The position numbers and the translations under genes are program-made. The notes under the pieces were generated by a model. It was not told where the DNA came from and searched no databases. It saw nothing but the letters and a program-made list of their open reading frames with translations. From positions 1 through 64,000 of the forward strand of contig JACPFM010000109.1 in NCBI GenBank assembly GCA_016182965.1: a DNA stretch of 64,000 nucleotides. The letters are read 5' to 3'. The stretch comes from Deltaproteobacteria bacterium. GTDB lineage: Bacteria > Myxococcota_A > Polyangia > Polyangiales > JADJMO01. Of the stretch, positions 23,800-34,023 are shown one piece after another (position 1 is the first letter of the stretch; each line of letters begins with the position of its first letter).

Positions 23800-25860
23800 T
23801 CAGGGCGCGATGGCCGCCGTGATCGTGGTGGTCTTGCTCACGTTGTACGTCGCGGATGCGTCGTTGCCGCACGTGGCGTCGGTCACGGAGGCCTGCACGC
23901 TGCCGCTCCCGCACGAGCTGGTGCCTGCCGGGCAGGTGTCCGCGGCGGTGAAGTCGACCACGCAGCTCGTGCCGCTGCAGGTTCCCGGCGCGGTCCACGA
24001 GATCGATGGGGTCGCGGCGCTACCGCCGGTGACGGTGGCCGTGAACGTCACGTGGTCGTTCGAGTTCGTGAGGCCCGGGCAGGTCAGCGAGGTGGCGTCG
24101 GGCGAGATCTGGATGTCCACCGACTGGTAGACGGCGGCGTTGGTGCCAAGGGTCGCCTGGCAGCCGCGGTTGTCGGTCACGGTGACCGTGCCGCTGACCA
24201 AGCTGCCGCCGCTGGGGAACGCGCCCGAGATGGTGCCCGAGCTGCCCGAGCAGGACGAGGATGAAGTCGGCGTGCCGGTCGGTCCGCCGGAGAAGGTCCA
24301 CGCGCACGTGAGCCCGCCGCTGCCGCCGGTCGCCTGAGCGTCGTAGGTGAACGACTTGGCACACGAGCCCACCATCGACGGGTTGAGCGCGACGGCGCCG
24401 TAGACGGTCACCGCCGGCGTCGCGACCGTCTTCGCGCACTGATCGCCGGCGGTCTCGGTCACCGTCACGCTGCAGGTCCAGCTGCCCGCCGCGAGGCCGG
24501 TGAGCGAGCCCTTGCAGTCGTTGGTCGCCGACGCGGTGGCCCCGGAAGGCCCGGTGCAGCTCCAGTCGCACTTGAAGCCGGTGAACTCGCCGGTCGCGTC
24601 GGCCGACTGGGTGACGCCGTTGCGCCCGGTGATCGAGCCGACCGAATAGTCGACCTTGGTGCCGGCCCCGTTGCACGAGGTGGTGACCGCAGGCGTCGCC
24701 GAGAGCTCGCCGAGGTTGAGGAAGATGCCTCCGATGTAGTCCTTGAGGTCCGAGCTGTACTGGTCCGACGACTGGCTGATCACGTCCACGTGGAACGAGG
24801 CGGCGGAGCACGCGCTGAAGGTGCCGCCGACCAGGGTCGTGAGCGGGACGGCCATCTCGAGCGCGATCTCCGGCTGCAGGTACTGCGCGCCGTTCGGCTT
24901 CGGAATCGTGACCAGCGCGCCCGGATCGTGGGGCAGCACCGGCGTCGGCTTCGTCGGGTCGACGTTCGCCGCCGCCACGATCCCGCCGCTGACGCCCGTG
25001 CTGGAGACGAGCGTCCAGGTCGTGTTGCTCGCGCCGGAGGCCGGCAGCGACTCGATGAGCGTCTCCGCATCGTAGGTGGCCGTCGCCGGCGCGTCGGCGC
25101 CGGCGTCACCGGTCGGTGCTGCGCTGAATCTCCACGCGTTGATCACCGGGATCGCGCCCGAGCTCTGCGGGTAGCTCCCGCGGATGACGATGTCGTTGGT
25201 CTGCACGTGGTAGGTCGGCACGAACCCGCCGCTGCAGCTCGTCGACGTGACGTCGTCCTTGGTGAACACCGCGGTGAAGGACACGGCCCCGTTGTTGTCT
25301 TTGCGCGTGAACGCGAGGTACAGCTGCGACGAGTTGCTCGCGAACGCGACGCCCGTGAGGTCGCCCTTCTGCGGCGAGGTCCCCACCACGACGCAGGGCC
25401 CGGTGCCGAAGGCGGTCTGATCGTTCAGCGCGTCGTTGCACGTGTGGTTCGCTGGGGCCAGGTCGGCCCAGTCGATGTAGCTCGTGGCCGGAGTGCCCGG
25501 GCCTGGGAAGCAGTGGTCGAAATCGACCGGCGTCCCGTCGGTCGGATGGTTGTCCAAGCCGGGGTCGCCGGAGGTCCCGACCCACAGGTTCGCGTTATAG
25601 GGCGCGGCGCTCGCGAGCACCTGCCCGCGGCAGGTCGTCCCCGCCGCGATGGCCGCCTCGATCTCGAGGAACTTCGCGCCGATGTTCGAGTTGATCACGC
25701 CGTTGGTCCCGCAGGCGGGGTTCGGGTCTGCCGCGTTGATCAATCCTCCGTCGGTCTGCACCGCGGCCTTCGCGGTCCCCTCGTCCTTCGAGGAGCTGCT
25801 GCACCCGAACAGCAACGGAACGGCGGCTGCGCACCACCATGCGCTTGCAATGGACCTCAT
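23800..25860 (-). CDS. Large lipoprotein with Ig/PKD-like repeats
   Basis: A 686-residue protein from ATG 25860. The lipobox is PLLFGC (Cys20), followed by a short Ser/Lys linker. Residues 60-380 form a mixed region with Asp/Asn-rich loops and conserved Cys (FDHCFPGPGTPATSY; GDLTGVAFASNSSQLYLAF), possibly a jelly-roll. Residues 400-680 contain about three repeats of the type TATGGSGGLTCAWTFSG / ISWTAPGTCSGTSCVVDF, which look like Ig- or PKD-type beta-sandwiches with disulfides. No catalytic motif. It is likely a surface lipoprotein for adhesion or structure. Confidence 0.8.
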   Translation of the reverse strand: MRSIASAWWCAAAVPLLFGCSSSSKDEGTAKAAVQTDGGLINAADPNPACGTNGVINSNIGAKFLEIEAAIAAGTTCRGQVLASAAPYNANLWVGTSGDPGLDNHPTDGTPVDFDHCFPGPGTPATSYIDWADLAPANHTCNDALNDQTAFGTGPCVVVGTSPQKGDLTGVAFASNSSQLYLAFTRKDNNGAVSFTAVFTKDDVTSTSCSGGFVPTYHVQTNDIVIRGSYPQSSGAIPVINAWRFSAAPTGDAGADAPATATYDAETLIESLPASGASNTTWTLVSSTGVSGGIVAAANVDPTKPTPVLPHDPGALVTIPKPNGAQYLQPEIALEMAVPLTTLVGGTFSACSAASFHVDVISQSSDQYSSDLKDYIGGIFLNLGELSATPAVTTSCNGAGTKVDYSVGSITGRNGVTQSADATGEFTGFKCDWSCTGPSGATASATNDCKGSLTGLAAGSWTCSVTVTETAGDQCAKTVATPAVTVYGAVALNPSMVGSCAKSFTYDAQATGGSGGLTCAWTFSGGPTGTPTSSSSCSGSSGTISGAFPSGGSLVSGTVTVTDNRGCQATLGTNAAVYQSVDIQISPDATSLTCPGLTNSNDHVTFTATVTGGSAATPSISWTAPGTCSGTSCVVDFTAADTCPAGTSSCGSGSVQASVTDATCGNDASATYNVSKTTTITAAIAP

Positions 25861-26246
25861 GGATCATTCCCCTCCCTGCGGGCAGATCACGACGTCCCCG
25901 CGGTCGAACCGCGGACGACGCCTTCGTCTCGCGCCGTGTTCGCGGCCCGCGGCCGCGCACACGCGCCTTTCACGACCGACGGCGATCTCGCGCTCCGAAG
26001 GAGGACGACAGCGCCGCCGGTCGGCTCCACGCGGTCTTTTGCAGTCGTTGTGCCGAAGCTGCCCACACCGCGCACCGCTCCGAATTGCACCCTGCGCCTG
26101 CGCTGGTCTTCGCCTGCGGCGCTCGCGCCGTTCAACAGCGTCGCTCGCGGCGACGACGAGGGTGCGCGCTGCGCTACGACGAGGGCGCGCGCTGCGCTAC
26201 GACGAGGGTGCGAGTCCCGCAATGAGCGGGTGGCCGTCGTGGTCCG
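25861..26246. other. Gene-free gap with 23-bp tandem repeat
   Basis: A gap of about 386 bases between two minus-strand lipoprotein genes. No coding frame of convincing composition was seen. The right end contains the tandem repeat listed separately. The gap should hold the promoter of the gene that starts at 25860, but no clear box stands out. Confidence 0.5.
26155..26214. repeat. 23-bp tandem repeat, 2.6 copies
   Basis: The unit is 23 bases, beginning GACGAGGGTGCGCGCTGCGC and ending TAC. Copies lie at 26155-26177 and 26178-26200, followed by a partial copy to 26214. The copies differ at a single base (T/C). The repeat sits just 3' of the kelch/Cys-rich gene's stop. Confidence 0.85.
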
Positions 26247-29200
26247 TCAGCCGCGCCGGCGTCGCAGCGCGCCGAGGGCGAGCAGCAGGCCCGCGAGCGC
26301 GCCGCCGCCGGAGGAGGCGCGGCGGCCTGCGCTGCACCCGCCCGAGTCCTCGCCGTCGTTGGTCGGGACGACGCACGTGCCGCTGTCGCACACCGCGCCC
26401 GGCGCGCAGTCGGTCGTCGCCGCGCAGTTCGTCGCGCAGACGCCGTTGTTGCAGCGGTAGTTGCCGCACGGCTTGACGGTCCCCTCGTCGATCGACGCGA
26501 GCCCGTCGGACGAGCAGCGCGCCGTGTTCGGAACGCATGCGGCGCCCTTGCAGACGTTGCCGGCCGAGCAGTGCGCGTCGGTGTCGCAGGTCGTCCGGCA
26601 GGCGGCCGCGTCGCACGCGAAGGGCGCGCACGACTTCGGCTCCGCGACCCGGCACGCGCCGACGCCGTCGCAGTAAGAGGTCGCGGCGAACGTCGAGCCG
26701 GTGCAGGTCGCCGGGGCGCACGAGGTCTCGAGCCCGCGCGCGTACGCCGAGCACTTCCGCGAGTCGACCGCGCCGTCGCAGCGGAGCGCGCGGCAGACGT
26801 CACCGCCGCCGTCGCTGCACTTGTCGCGTGCGCCGTGGGGGACGCCGGACACCGGCCAGCAGGTGCCGATGCGACCCGCGACGTCGCATGCCTCGCACTG
26901 ACCGTCGCACGCGCCGCTGCAGCAGACGCCATCGACGCAGAAGCCCGAGCCGCACTCCGCGCCGGCGGCGCACGTCGCGCCGAGCGACTTGCTGCACGTC
27001 CCGCGCTTGCCGGGGTTCGCGCACGAGCTCCCCGCCTCGCACGACGCGACGCCGCAGCAGACGCCGTCGGTGCAGTGGCCGGAGGCGCACATCGTGTCGG
27101 ACGAGCACTCCTTGCCGAGGCCGGTGACCGGAACGCAGACGCCGACGGTGCACCAGAACCCCGGGGCGCAGTCGCCCGCTCCGGTGCACACCGACTTGCA
27201 GGCCACGCCGGCCGGATCGCAGGTGAACGCGCCGCACGAGCGCGCGACGTCGTTGCACTTGCCCGCGCCGTCGCAGAAGCTGGCGTGGGTCTCGATCCCC
27301 GACGCGCACGCGTTCGCGCTGCAGGGCGCGGTCTTCGCCGGGAACGCGCAGGCGGTCGCGCTCGCGCCGGTGCACTGCACGCCGCAGGTGGTGCCGACGC
27401 CGGTGCCGGTGCACGCGGGGCGGCTGCCGTGGGGCGCGCCGGAGGTCACGAGGGTGCACGAGCCGACGGCCCCGGCGACGTCGCACGCCTGGCACTGACC
27501 GCCGCACGCCGAGCTGCAGCACACGCCGTCGACGCAGTTGCCGGAGACGCACTGGTCGGCGGTGGTGCACGCGACGCCGTTGCCCGATCGAGCGACGCAG
27601 CTGCCGGACTTGCAGTAGCTGGTCGAGGTGCACTGCGACGTCGTCGTGCACGACGTGGCGCAGGCGCCGGCCACGCAGAGGTTGTAGGGCGCGCAGGAGC
27701 CGCCGTGCACGGGCGGGCCGCTCGCGACGTTCGAGCACGTGCCCGCCGAGCCCGTGAGGTTGCAAGCCTCGCAGGCGCCCGTGCAGGCACGGTTGCAGCA
27801 GGCGCCGTCGACGCACATCGCCGACTTGCAGTCGGCCGCGTTGGTGCACGCGGTGCCGTTCGGCATCAGCTCGAAGATGTCGACGACGGCGGTCGGCGTC
27901 GGGTTGCCGCCGGCGAGCAGGAAGCGCTCACCCGGCAGCTGGACCATCACGTGCCCCGACTCGCCGAACGACGTGCTCGGCGAGGACGCGAGGGTCCACG
28001 TGTCGGTCGCCTGATCGTAGCGGTCCGGTCCGACGTTTACGCTGAAGTAGCCGCCGAAGACGAGGAAGTCCCCGTCGCCGAGGAGCGCGATGCTGAAGCG
28101 GTTCTCGCGGTTGCCGTGCCACTTCGCCTTCGCCGCCGACCAGGTGTCCGTCGTGGGATCGTAGACGTGATAGACGCCGAACCCGCCGAACGCGTGGACC
28201 TTGCCCGCGTGCATGAGCAGCCTGGCCGAGCCGTGCGCGGCCGGCGCGTCCTTCACGCGCGCCCAGGCGCCCGTCGCGAAGTCGTAGACCTCGGCGCTCG
28301 GCGTGATGGTGTCACCGTGGACGAACAGCTTGCCGTCCGGGAGGACCGCGAGATCCGGGACGCGCCGCGCGAAGAGCGTCGAGGCGAACGCCGACCAGGC
28401 GTTGGTCGCAGGGTCGTAGACCCGGACGCAAGTCCCTGGATAACCGCCGGTCGAGTACACCCGCCCGTTCGGGTGCACGACGAAAGCCCCGTCACAATTC
28501 GCGCCAGGCCAGCCCGGGGGGCTCGTCGGCGACCAGGCGTTCGTCGCCGGATCGTAGAGCTCGCTGGTGCCCCCGCCGACCGCGAGGATCTTCCCCGTCG
28601 GAAGCGCGATCGCCTGCCCGCCGCGCGCGACGCCCATCGACGGCCCCGCGGTCCACGTGTTGGCTGCGGGATCGTAGATCTCCGTCGTCGACAGCCCGGC
28701 GGTGCCGTCGGTCCCGCCGGCGACCAGGACCTTCCCGCTCGGCAAGAGCGCGCCCATCGCGGCGAAGCGCGCCTGCGACATCGACGCGACGGTCGTCCAC
28801 GCCGGATCGAGGAGGATGGGGTGACGCAGCCCCGACGCATCGAACTGCGCCGCGAGCACCTCGCCATGCAGCTGCACCGAGACGTCGCGCCGCGTGCCCT
28901 CGGCGTCGACCACGTACATGGCGTCGGTCGACAGACGCACGACGCCGGCGTCGTCGGTGACGTAGACGCGCCCGTCGCGGAGCGCGATGGAGGCCACGCC
29001 GGCGATCGGGCGAAGGCGCCACCGCGCCGACGTCGGCGCGTTCGGGTCGCGCAGCAGCCGAAACTCCTCGACGCGCGCGCCTCCGGCGAGGAGCGCGACG
29101 TCGGTGCTGCGCGCGGCGCCGGGGTACACCACGACACCGTCGCGAACGCTACCGGGCGATCGACCGAGCTCCTCCGGGCTGATCTCGAGGGTCACCGGCC

Positions 29201-29489
29201 CCGCGGTGAGCCGCACGGGCTCGTCCGCGAGCCGGGGTGCGCGCGCGAGCAGCCGCGGCGACCTGGCCTCGAACGCGCCGCCGTCGACCGCGTCGGCGAA
29301 GCGCGCCTGGGGCGACCACGCGCGGCGGACCTCGCCGAAGCGGCGCAGAGCGCCCACGGCCTGCGAAGCAACGTCGCCGGACGGCGTCGCGCTCGCGAGA
29401 ACCGCGTCCGACGACGACGCGTCGGAGCCGCGCGTACTGCAACCGAGCAACGAGGCGAGCACGAAGGGCGCGACGCGAGTCATCGACAT
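26247..29489 (-). CDS. Giant kelch-repeat, Cys-rich lipoprotein with MYXO-CTERM-like tail
   Basis: A 1080-residue protein from ATG 29489 (the ATG two codons later is equally possible). The lipobox is ASLLGC. Residues about 250-570 contain kelch-type blades (MGALLPSGKVLVAGGTDG, EIYDPAANTWTAGPSMG). The next 450 residues hold about ten Cys-rich modules (CVDGACCNRACTGACEAC and relatives) with a repeating C-x(n)-G-x-C-C pattern. The end has SGGCSAGRR, a hydrophobic stretch (LAGLLLALGAL) and RRRRG. It is a paralogue of the gene at 10241-12790 and shares the same two-ended anchor layout. It is probably cell-surface; no ligand can be named. Confidence 0.85.
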   Translation of the reverse strand: MSMTRVAPFVLASLLGCSTRGSDASSSDAVLASATPSGDVASQAVGALRRFGEVRRAWSPQARFADAVDGGAFEARSPRLLARAPRLADEPVRLTAGPVTLEISPEELGRSPGSVRDGVVVYPGAARSTDVALLAGGARVEEFRLLRDPNAPTSARWRLRPIAGVASIALRDGRVYVTDDAGVVRLSTDAMYVVDAEGTRRDVSVQLHGEVLAAQFDASGLRHPILLDPAWTTVASMSQARFAAMGALLPSGKVLVAGGTDGTAGLSTTEIYDPAANTWTAGPSMGVARGGQAIALPTGKILAVGGGTSELYDPATNAWSPTSPPGWPGANCDGAFVVHPNGRVYSTGGYPGTCVRVYDPATNAWSAFASTLFARRVPDLAVLPDGKLFVHGDTITPSAEVYDFATGAWARVKDAPAAHGSARLLMHAGKVHAFGGFGVYHVYDPTTDTWSAAKAKWHGNRENRFSIALLGDGDFLVFGGYFSVNVGPDRYDQATDTWTLASSPSTSFGESGHVMVQLPGERFLLAGGNPTPTAVVDIFELMPNGTACTNAADCKSAMCVDGACCNRACTGACEACNLTGSAGTCSNVASGPPVHGGSCAPYNLCVAGACATSCTTTSQCTSTSYCKSGSCVARSGNGVACTTADQCVSGNCVDGVCCSSACGGQCQACDVAGAVGSCTLVTSGAPHGSRPACTGTGVGTTCGVQCTGASATACAFPAKTAPCSANACASGIETHASFCDGAGKCNDVARSCGAFTCDPAGVACKSVCTGAGDCAPGFWCTVGVCVPVTGLGKECSSDTMCASGHCTDGVCCGVASCEAGSSCANPGKRGTCSKSLGATCAAGAECGSGFCVDGVCCSGACDGQCEACDVAGRIGTCWPVSGVPHGARDKCSDGGGDVCRALRCDGAVDSRKCSAYARGLETSCAPATCTGSTFAATSYCDGVGACRVAEPKSCAPFACDAAACRTTCDTDAHCSAGNVCKGAACVPNTARCSSDGLASIDEGTVKPCGNYRCNNGVCATNCAATTDCAPGAVCDSGTCVVPTNDGEDSGGCSAGRRASSGGGALAGLLLALGALRRRRG

Positions 29490-29851
29490 GGGACGCGAGG
29501 GTACCCAATTTCGAGCGCGGCGCATCCGGGCCTCGCCCGAGCGCGACTCCGTTCGGTCCATCGTGGAGTGACACAGGGCCGCGCGACCTCGACGGAGGAG
29601 ACGCGCGTGCTCGTGTGGTGCACACGCTGAGCGGCGCGCGAATTGCTCCGCACTGGGCTTGCGCCTCCGCTTTCGTCGGGTCTCCGTGGCCGAGGCGGTG
29701 CCCCATGCGCGGCGGCTGCGCACGGTTCGGGCGGTCGCCCACGGACCGGGTGCTGCGTGATGCCGGTTCGAAATGGCGCCACCTTCACTGCGATCGATGG
29801 TTAGGTTCTGGGGCCGATCCTCGAGCTCGAGGGCGGAGGATCGGGCGGCAG
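29490..29851. other. Divergent intergenic region, no gene seen
   Basis: 362 bases between the divergently transcribed lipoprotein and hybrid kinase genes. Open frames on both strands have atypical composition and no ribosome site. The promoters for both genes must lie here, but no clear elements can be picked out in this GC-rich sequence. Confidence 0.5.
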
Positions 29852-32800
29852 ATGAGCCAGATGAGGAGACCTGCGATCCATAGAGTCAGCGCGCCTGGGT
29901 CGGAGGAGTCGCACGCCGAGAGCGAGCGCTCGAGGGCCTTTCCGATCGTGGCGGTCGGCGCGTCCGCGGGCGGGCTCGAGGCGTTCACCGAGCTGCTCCG
30001 CGTCCTCCCGGAGCACAGCGGGATGGCGTTCGTGCTCGTCCAGCACCTCGACCCCTCGCACGCGAGCTACCTGAGCGAGGCGCTCGCGAAGGTCACGAAG
30101 ATCCCCGTGACCGAGATCCGCGACGGGATGGTCGTCGAGCGCGATCACGTCTACGTCGTGCCCTCCAACGCCGACGTCGGCATCCTCAAGGGAGCGCTCA
30201 CCCTGTTCCCGAGGCCGGAGCGGAGACCCCATCTCCCCATCGACTTCTTCATGAGCGCCCTGGCGGCCGACTGCGGCAGTCAGGCCCTGGGCGTCGTCCT
30301 CTCGGGGACGGGCTCCGACGGCTCGGAGGGCCTTCGCGCCATCAAGGCGGGCGGCGGCGTCGCCTTCGCGCAGGAGCCCCGGTCCGCGAAGTTCCGCGGC
30401 ATGCCCGAGGCGGCGATCGACACGGGAGTCGTGGACTTCCTCCTGCCCATCCCCGAGCTGGTGCGCGAGCTGTTGCGGATCGGCCACCACCCGTTCGTTC
30501 TCCGACGCGCCGACGAGGTGCTCGCGGGCGGCGCGGAGGACGTGGAGCTCAAGAAGGTCTTCGTGCTCGTCCGCAACGCGGTCGGGGTCGACTTCAGCGA
30601 CTACAAGGCGACCAGCGTCCGCAGGCGATTGGCTCGACGGATGGCCCTGCGGCAGGTGGCGACGATCTCCGATTACCTGCTGCTCCTGCGGGAAGACCCG
30701 AACGAGGTGCAGGCGCTCTGCGCCGACATGCTCATCCACGTCACGACCTTCTTCCGCGACCCCGCCGCGTTCGAGAAGCTCAAGGAGCGCGCCTTTCCGG
30801 AGATCCTCGAGGCCAAGCGCAACGGCGGGAAGATCCGCGTCTGGTCGGCCGGGTGCTCGACCGGAGAAGAGGCGTACTCGCTCGTCATCGCGCTCATGGA
30901 GTTCCTCGCGGAGGAGAACGCGTCCGACATCCCCATCCAGTTGTTCGGGACCGACATCTCGGAGAGGGCCATCGAGAGGGCTCGGAGCGGCTTCTACGCC
31001 GAGGGCGTCACGCGCGACGTCGGTGTGGAGCGGCTTTCGCGCTACTTCACGAAGGTCGACGGCGGCGGCTATCGAATCAACAGGGCGGTCCGCGAGCGTT
31101 GCGCCTTCGTCAAGCACGACGTCACGAGCGATCCGCCGTTCTCGAAGATCGACCTCGTGAGCTGTCGAAACCTCCTCATCTACTTCGGGCAGGAGCTGCA
31201 GAAGCGAGTGCTCGCGACGCTCCAATTCTCGCTCGGTCACCCGGGCTTCCTGCTGCTCGGTCACGCCGAGAGCATCGTCGACGGCACCGACCTGTTCTCG
31301 GTCGTCGACAAGGAGAACAAGATCTTCGAGCGGACCGCCGTCAAGACCGCGCTCCGCGTGGCCGCCGCCAGAGACGTCTACCCCGTCGGTGCGAACGCGC
31401 CCGAGGGCGGCGTGCGCGCGTCGACGCCCGGACCGGGCGACGTCGTTCGCCGAACCGAGAGCTTGCTCCTCGAGCAGTACGCCCCCCCGGCGTCATCATC
31501 AACGGACGGAACGAGATCCTCCATTTCCGTGGGAGGACCGGGACGTACCTCGAGCCGCCGCCCGGCCAGCCGCAGCACGATCTCCTCAAGATGGCGCGCC
31601 AGGGCCTCCTCGCGGATCTTCGCATCGCGATCTCGCAGGCTCGGAAGGCGAAGGCCATCGCGCGTCGCCCCGGCGTTCGGGTCGAGCATCATGGCGTGAC
31701 ACACGTCTGCGACATCGTCGTCGTCCCGGTCGCGACGCCGCCCGAGTCACGAGAGGACTTCCTCGCCGTGCTCTTCGAGGAGGTCCCCGACGCGGCGACG
31801 GTCGGCCCCGCGACCCGTGGCGAGGCAGCGTCCGTTGGCGCAGGCGACGAGGGCGCCGCCGACCAGGCGCGCGTCCGCAAGCTCGACGACGAGCTGAAGG
31901 CCACGAAGGAGTACCTCGGCTCGCTGATCGAGGAGCACCAGCGCACGAACGAGGAGCTGCTCTCGGCGAACGAGGAGCTGATCTCGAGCAACGAGGAGCT
32001 CCAGACGCTGAACGAGGAGCTCGAGACCGCCAAGGAGGAGCTCCAGTCCACGAACGAGGAGCTGAGGACGCTCAACGAGGAGCAACAATCACGCAACGTC
32101 GAGGTCACCTCGGTCAACGCCGACCTCGTCAACATCCTCGGCAGCGTCGAGGTCCCGATCGTCATCGTCGACGCGCGGCGCTGCATCCGACGGTTCACCC
32201 CCAAGGCGCGCCCCATTCTGAACCTCCTCCCGTCGGACGTGGGTCGCCCGATCGACGACATCAAACCGACCGTCGCCATCGACGACCTCGACCGGAAGAT
32301 CTCCGACGTCATCGACACGGCGGTCCTGCACGAGGAGGAGGTCCGGGGTCCCGATGGACGCTGGTACCGGCTGCAGATTCGTCCGTACAAGACCCTCGAC
32401 ATGAGGGTCGATGGGGCGGTGGTCTCGATCATCGACATCGACGCGTTGAAGCGCGCGCTCGGCGCCGCCGAGTGGGCGCGCGACTACGCCAAGGCGACCG
32501 TCGAGGCCGTCCCGACGCCGCTCCTCGTGCTCGACGACAGGCTCCGGGTCTTCTCCGCCAACGCGGCGTTCCACGAGAGCTTCCGCCTGTCGCGCGGTGA
32601 GTCCGACGGCCGCGATCTCTCCTCGGTCATGGGCGGCGCATGGGACGTCCCCGAGCTCCGGTATGCAGTCGAGCGTGCGCTGAAGAACGACGAGCGCTTC
32701 GAGAAGCTGGTGCTGGAGCGGGCGCTTCCGCGGCTCGGCCTGCGTTCGGTGTCGCTGTCCGGTCGCTCGATCTCCACGCCGAGCGGCGAGCGGCTCGTCT

Positions 32801-34014
32801 TGCTGGCGCCCGAGGACGTCACCGACCGCCTGCGCCGCGAAGAGGAGAGAGCCAGCCTGCTCGAGGCGACGCAGAGCGCCAAGGCCGCCGCCGAGGCCGC
32901 CAACCGCACGAAGGACGTCTTCCTCGCGACGCTCTCGCACGAGCTCCGCACGCCGCTCTCGAGCGTCCTCGCGCAGGCCCAGCTGCTGCGCCGCGGAACG
33001 CCGGACGAGGAGCGGGTCCATCGCGCGAGCGAGATCATCGAGCGATCGGTGCGGCTGCAGGCGCAGCTCATCGACGATCTCCTCGACGTCTCGCGCATCG
33101 TGGCCGGCAAGCTGAAGATGCAGCTCCAGTCGGTCCACCTCGCGTCGGTCGTGCGCGCCGCGGTCGAAGCGCTCGGCCCGTCGGCCGAGGCCAAACACAT
33201 CGACGTCGAGCTCCGACTCGACGACTCGGTGCCGCCGGTGTCCGGCGATCCGGTGCGGCTGCAGCAGGTGATCTCGAACCTCCTGACGAACGCCATCAAG
33301 TTCACGCCGCCGCGGGGCCGCATCGTCGCCAGCGTCGACTCGGCCGAGGGGCTCGGCCGCGTCCAGGTGGCCGACACGGGCAGCGGCATCGATCCCGCCT
33401 TCATGCCGCACATCTTCCGGCGCTTCGCCCAGGAGGAGCGCGGGCAGGCGCCGGCGCACGGTGGTCTCGGCCTCGGCCTGACCATCGCCCATCACCTGGT
33501 CGAGGCCCATGGGGGCACGCTCTTCGCGGAGAGCGCCGGAAAGGAGCGAGGCGCGACGTTCACCGTGTTGGTTCCGCTGATGCGCGCCAGCCTCGGGCCG
33601 CAGCCCGTCCTCGCCCCCGCCTCGCGCAGCCTCGCCGGGGCCCGCGTGCTGTTCGTCGAAGACGACGCCGGGACACGCGAAGCGGTGAGCGAGATGCTCG
33701 GCATCGGCGGCGCCGAGGTCCAGCTGGCCGCGTCGGCGCGCGACGCGTTCCGCGTCCTCGAGAGCTTCGCGCCCGATGTGCTCATCTGCGACATCGCGAT
33801 GCCCGAAGAGGACGGCTTCAGCCTGCTCCGGCGGGTCCGCGCGATGCCCCCGCCCCTCGGGCGCGTCCCCGCGATCGCGCTCACGTCGCTCGCCGGCGAA
33901 GCCGATCGGCGCCGCGCGCTCGAGGCCGGATTCCAGCGTCACGTGGCCAAGCCCGTCGCGATCGAGCGCCTCACCGCCGAGGTCGCGGGCCTACTCGGCG
34001 CCTCGATTACCTAG
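29852..34014 (+). CDS. CheB-CheR-PAS-histidine kinase-receiver hybrid, one-base frameshift
   Basis: About 1388 codons if the frame is restored. ATG 29852 follows GGAGG at a long spacing. Domain order: CheB methylesterase (VGASAGG with catalytic Ser, QHLDPSH, GTGSDGSEG) at residues 30-215; CheR methyltransferase (RRRLARRMALRQ, SAGCSTGEEAYSL, FGTDIS, VSCRNLLIYF) at 240-490; a coiled coil with repeated TNEELLSANEEL-type units at about 690-750; PAS domains; HisKA (LSHELRTPLSSVL); HATPase (NLLTNAIKFTP, GLGLGLTIAHH); and a C-terminal receiver (EDDAGTR, CDIAMPEEDG). The frame breaks at a run of seven C (31482-31488): one more C restores the conserved PPGVIING. No separate chemotaxis genes adjoin it. 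Confidence 0.85.
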
Positions 34015-34023
34015 TCGCGCGAA

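Noticed and set aside
26155-26214. CRISPR array
   Set aside because: The copies are head to tail without spacers, and no cas genes are near.
29762-29780. tRNA-like TTCGAAA near the intergenic region
   Set aside because: GGTTCGAAATGGC lacks matching acceptor and anticodon arms. No tRNA was found anywhere in the window.
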